Below, in pieces: positions 5,375 through 6,306 of a stretch of 6,306 nt of DNA. The position numbers and the translations under genes were made by a program. This DNA is from Pseudomonadota bacterium (GTDB lineage: Bacteria; Pseudomonadota; Alphaproteobacteria; Rhizobiales; Methyloligellaceae), in contig JADFHH010000103.1 of NCBI GenBank assembly GCA_022567275.1, positions 1 through 6,306 of the forward strand. Reading direction: 5' to 3'. Positions within the stretch are counted from its first letter, which is position 1. Each line of letters opens with the position of its first letter. Below the pieces are notes generated by a model. The model was not told where the DNA came from, searched no databases, and was given only the letters and a program-made list of their open reading frames with translations.

Positions 5375-6306
5375 TTATTGTCGCACTTTGGCGCGTAGAT
5401 AGTCATCGAGCCAGCGTGAATTTCTCAAACAGCGTCCATCGTCAAGACGCGCGCTGACCAGCTGGACCCCCATTGGCAGTCCCTCCGCTTCGAGCAGCGG
5501 CAAGGTGACACAGGGCACGCCGAGATAGGTCCAGATTGCGTTGAAAACCGGCTTGCCGGTCGTGCTCAACCCCTTGGGCGCGGGTCCCGCGGAAGCCGGT
5601 GTTATGATCGCGTCATAGCGTTCGAAAACCTCATCAAGGCCTGCATTCAGCGCCTCGCGCATATCGAGCGCCCTGTTATAGTCGAGTGCGGCGATGCGCT
5701 TGCCCTGTTCAATCCGTTGCGTCAGGGTCGCGCTGATCGCGTCCGGGGCTTTATCCAGTATTGGCCCATAGAATCTGGCGATGTCGGCGTTCTGGATCAG
5801 CTTCTGCATGGCCAGCGCATTGGCGAAAAGCTCGGGAAGCTCAACCTCGTCGCATTGCGCGCCGAGCGCCTCCACCAGTTCGGGATAAGCTTGTTTGGCG
5901 GGATTTTCCGCAAATTCTTCCCAAACCGGCGTTTTGACAAAGGCGAAGACGGGATCGACCGGGGGCGCCTGCATCGCGGTCTCGCGAAGTTTCGTCCGGC
6001 TGCGCGGCCGCATCGCGCTGTCGCGGGCGTCATAAGCGGTGAGGCAGTCGGCGATCAGGCCCAAATCCTCCACGCAGCGGGCGAACACGCCGATGGTATC
6101 GAGGGGAGGCGATTGCATCAAAACGCCGGTGCGCGAAATCATTCCGTGCGTCGGCTTGAAGCCGTAGACACCGCAAAATGAAGCGGGGCGGATGACCGAA
6201 CCGCCGGTTTGCGTGCCGAGCGCCAGCGGCACCATATTATCGGCGACCGCGGCGGCCGAGCCGCTGGAAGAGCCGCCCGGCGTATGCTCCAGGTTATGCG
6301 GGTTGC
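5375..6306 (-). CDS. Amidase-signature family hydrolase, 5' end cut off
   Basis: The frame is open to the window edge and ends at TAA (5377-5375), leaving 309 visible residues. The amidase signature is clear: TPGGSSSGSAAAVA (visible residues 8-21) carries the cis-serine, and LGTQTGGSVIRPASFCG (29-45) carries the nucleophile Ser36. The catalytic Lys of the Ser-Ser-Lys triad must lie upstream, outside the window. Such enzymes hydrolyse carboxamide bonds; the substrate here cannot be told. GatA of tRNA-dependent amidotransferase is unlikely, because GatA normally has a DTGGSIRQPA-type motif and a GatB partner gene nearby, neither of which is seen. The conserved C-terminal part, with YDAIITPASAGPAP and LGVPCVTLPL, is present and the gene appears intact to its end. 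No signal peptide can be assessed because the start is missing. It is codirectional with atpH, but the hairpin between them suggests a separate unit. Confidence 0.9.
   Translation of the reverse strand, partial: NPHNLEHTPGGSSSGSAAAVADNMVPLALGTQTGGSVIRPASFCGVYGFKPTHGMISRTGVLMQSPPLDTIGVFARCVEDLGLIADCLTAYDARDSAMRPRSRTKLRETAMQAPPVDPVFAFVKTPVWEEFAENPAKQAYPELVEALGAQCDEVELPELFANALAMQKLIQNADIARFYGPILDKAPDAISATLTQRIEQGKRIAALDYNRALDMREALNAGLDEVFERYDAIITPASAGPAPKGLSTTGKPVFNAIWTYLGVPCVTLPLLEAEGLPMGVQLVSARLDDGRCLRNSRWLDDYLRAKVRQ

Noticed and set aside
1..6306. Search for tRNA or rRNA genes, CRISPR arrays, insertion sequences, prophage or defence genes
   Set aside because: Coding sequence accounts for all but about 190 bases, all genes are housekeeping or a common enzyme family, and no array, long terminal inverted repeat, transposase or RNA-gene pattern was seen.

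Overview
The window is a compact, GC-rich stretch of bacterial chromosome that looks alphaproteobacterial. The main reason is a five-gene F1 block, atpH-atpA-atpG-atpD-atpC (delta, alpha, gamma, beta, epsilon). It stands alone with no F0 genes (a, b, c, AtpI) directly upstream, and this split arrangement is characteristic of Alphaproteobacteria. The subunits agree: beta has a Gly-rich insertion before YGQMNEPPGA, gamma has an acidic insertion before its C-terminal helix, and epsilon has a short NHAP-type loop motif. I cannot name the genus from sequence alone.

Layout, left to right. Positions 1-360 (+) hold the 3' part of rppH, an RNA pyrophosphohydrolase, cut at its Nudix box. Its stop codon overlaps, tail to tail, the stop codon of atpC. 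Positions 357-5236 (-) hold the F1 operon, transcribed from right to left as atpH, atpA, atpG, atpD, atpC. Spacing is tight: a 1-nt overlap, then gaps of 28, 15 and 5 nt. Positions 5237-5374 form the only real intergenic region. It contains a terminator-like hairpin with a T7 run and two copies of a 10-bp direct repeat. Positions 5375-6306 (-) hold the 3' part of an amidase-signature enzyme, cut at its 5' end and lying upstream of atpH on the same strand.

The five atp genes together encode the soluble catalytic head, central stalk and the F1-to-peripheral-stalk connector of ATP synthase. Alpha and beta form the hexamer, gamma and epsilon the rotor, and delta attaches the head to the b subunits. 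F0 must be encoded elsewhere. Catalytic motifs are intact and lengths are normal, so nothing suggests decay or transfer.

This is mostly an ordinary housekeeping region. I found no mobile element, CRISPR array, RNA gene or new multi-gene system. The points worth a second look are regulatory and architectural: the leader between the amidase and atpH, the folded sequence centred on the overlapping stops of rppH and atpC, and the amidase as the upstream neighbour of the F1 operon.
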